Source: Cloacibacillus sp. (GTDB taxonomy: Bacteria > Synergistota > Synergistia > Synergistales > Synergistaceae). Taken from it: DNA of 6,922 nucleotides. Numbering within the stretch: position 1 is the first letter of the stretch; each line of letters starts with the position of its first letter. Below the pieces are notes generated by a model. The model saw nothing but the letters and a program-made list of their open reading frames with translations. It had not been told where the DNA came from and made no database searches. The stretch covers positions 1 to 6,922 of the forward strand of contig NZ_JAJBUX010000021.1 in assembly GCF_020860125.1 (NCBI RefSeq), in the 5' to 3' direction. Shown here one piece after another: positions 6,865-6,922 of this stretch. The position numbers were made by a program, and so were the translations under genes.

Positions 6865-6922
6865 TATTTTTGTTGCGCCCGCATCCGGCATCCCGCCGGA
6901 AACGGCCCGCAGCGAGCACCAT

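Noticed and set aside
6827..6922. Open frame entering from the right on the - strand and ending at a stop at 6827-6829
   Set aside because: It could be the tail of a convergent gene, but 31 codons without family signal, running through the promoter and its AT-rich -10 region, are not enough to call it.
6875..6922. Possible tRNA start (GCGCCCG) after the right-edge promoter
   Set aside because: The expected D-arm box (TAGCTCAG-like) does not follow, so no tRNA can be supported within the window.

Overview
The window carries six complete protein-coding genes, all on the + strand. They are packed with 28-40 bp gaps inside groups, and AT-rich spacers with terminators or promoters separate the groups. 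GC-rich coding sequence, AT-rich spacers, Shine-Dalgarno-type starts and the gene content point to a Gram-negative-type, probably anaerobic bacterium. A member of the Synergistota such as Cloacibacillus is my best guess from overall feel. That is inference and nothing here proves it.

Region 1 (8-3434): a duplicated-cassette ABC-F ATPase, a YhcH/TabA (DUF386) cupin-like sugar protein and a LysR-type regulator lie 29 and 40 bp apart. A strong rho-independent terminator at 3403-3434 ends the group, which is probably one transcription unit whose promoter lies left of the window.

Region 2 (3438-5419): a weak promoter candidate and a small dyad precede a 332-residue protein I do not recognise. It has a winged-helix-like N-terminus. 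A ten-helix EamA/DMT-type transporter follows 28 bp later. No clear terminator follows this pair.

Region 3 (5420-6587): a 240 bp AT-rich spacer with a plausible sigma70-type promoter, a leader of about 100 nt and a near-ideal Shine-Dalgarno sequence leads into a secreted SLT-type lytic transglycosylase. This gene ends in a perfect-stem terminator.

Region 4 (6588-6922): I see no credible gene here. Near the right edge is a strong promoter (TTGACG, 17 bp, TATACT) firing rightward into something beyond the window.

Functionally this looks like an ordinary chromosomal neighbourhood: ribosome-associated ATPase, sugar handling, regulation, export and cell-wall remodelling. I found no CRISPR array, mobile element, RNA gene or recognisable defence system. 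The least explained items are the 332-residue protein and the target of the promoter at the right edge.
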